NCBI GenBank assembly: GCA_947494865.1
Contig: CANMAT010000027.1
Coordinates: 1-13,486 of the forward strand
DNA: 13,486 bases
Origin: Deltaproteobacteria bacterium
Lineage (GTDB): Bacteria > Myxococcota_A > Polyangia > Polyangiales > Ga0077539
Direction of reading: 5' to 3'
Below, piece by piece: positions 13,375 through 13,486 of the stretch. The translations under genes were made by a program, and so were the position numbers. The notes beneath the pieces were generated by a model that saw only the letters and a program-made list of their open reading frames with translations, did not search any database and was not told the origin of the DNA. Numbering within the stretch: position 1 is the first letter of the stretch; each line of letters starts with the position of its first letter.

Positions 13375-13486
13375 TCAGCGACCCCGGCGGCGACGGCCTG
13401 CCGGGGGCGCGGTCGTCGCGCCGAACTGCTCTTGCACGCGCTGAATGGCGCCGCGCGAGGCCACCTCGATGGCCGCGCGGGAGAGG
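13375..13486 (-). CDS. C-terminal fragment of a gene continuing past the window
   Basis: On the minus strand a frame enters from the window edge and ends at TGA (complement 13375-13377). It encodes 36 complete residues, including 'AAIEVASRGAIQRVQEQFG' and then a Pro/Gly linker and a basic 'GRRRRGR' end. Codon use is like the neighbouring genes and the segment sits tail-to-tail with the vWA lipoprotein, which supports a real gene end. Too little is visible to assign a family. Confidence 0.5.
   Translation of the reverse strand, partial: LSRAAIEVASRGAIQRVQEQFGATTAPPAGRRRRGR

Overview
The window is very GC-rich (third codon positions are almost all G or C). It has the style of a Myxococcota chromosome, most like the Polyangia/Sandaracinus type. 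The pointers are a run of lipoproteins with Asp/Pro/Ala/Val-rich tethers after the lipobox, a tandem PilZ-like protein, a CGSKTG-type vWA lipoprotein and a Cys-rich 'myxobacterial' surface protein. The taxon is an inference from gene style. There are no rRNA or tRNA genes, CRISPR arrays or insertion sequences.

Layout. Bases 1-170 hold no gene I can support, only a weak 5-bp hairpin at 102-117. Minus strand, 171-2369: a 71-aa helix-hairpin-helix-like protein, an M19 dipeptidase-family protein whose bridging-Glu position is Gln, and an unrecognised 286-aa protein whose end overlaps the dipeptidase start by 14 bp. Plus strand, 2518-4957: a PilZ-domain protein, ruvC (Holliday-junction resolvase) and dapF (diaminopimelate epimerase); ruvC and dapF overlap by 4 bp (ATGA). 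Minus strand, 4959-6335: an S41 carboxy-terminal processing protease, convergent with dapF with a single base between the stops. Plus strand, 6517-13358: a 767-aa lipoprotein with eleven four-cysteine repeats, a 303-aa lipoprotein, a thioredoxin-like lipoprotein interrupted by an in-frame TGA, an inositol-monophosphatase-family enzyme and a 646-aa vWA lipoprotein. The last 112 bases carry the C-terminus of a minus-strand gene that runs off the window.

Main result. The gene at 9792-10568 appears to encode a selenoprotein. An in-frame TGA at 10212-10214 sits exactly where a thioredoxin-fold CxxC motif starts, giving U-P-G-C. The same frame stays open for another 117 codons with sensible thioredoxin-like sequence. 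A perfect 7-bp hairpin with an 8-nt loop starts 14 nt after the TGA, as expected for a bacterial SECIS element. Conventional gene calling would split this into a 140-aa lipoprotein and a separate short ORF. The protein would be a lipid-anchored, periplasm-facing Sec-dependent oxidoreductase. It is encoded just downstream of a lipoprotein with 44 regularly spaced cysteines, so a role in disulfide reduction or shuffling of surface proteins is a testable guess.

Other points of note are strong hairpins placed against two translation starts (406-426 and 8833-8870) and a shared promoter-like TACACT...CGGCCCCT block just before the start codons of the S41 protease and the vWA lipoprotein.
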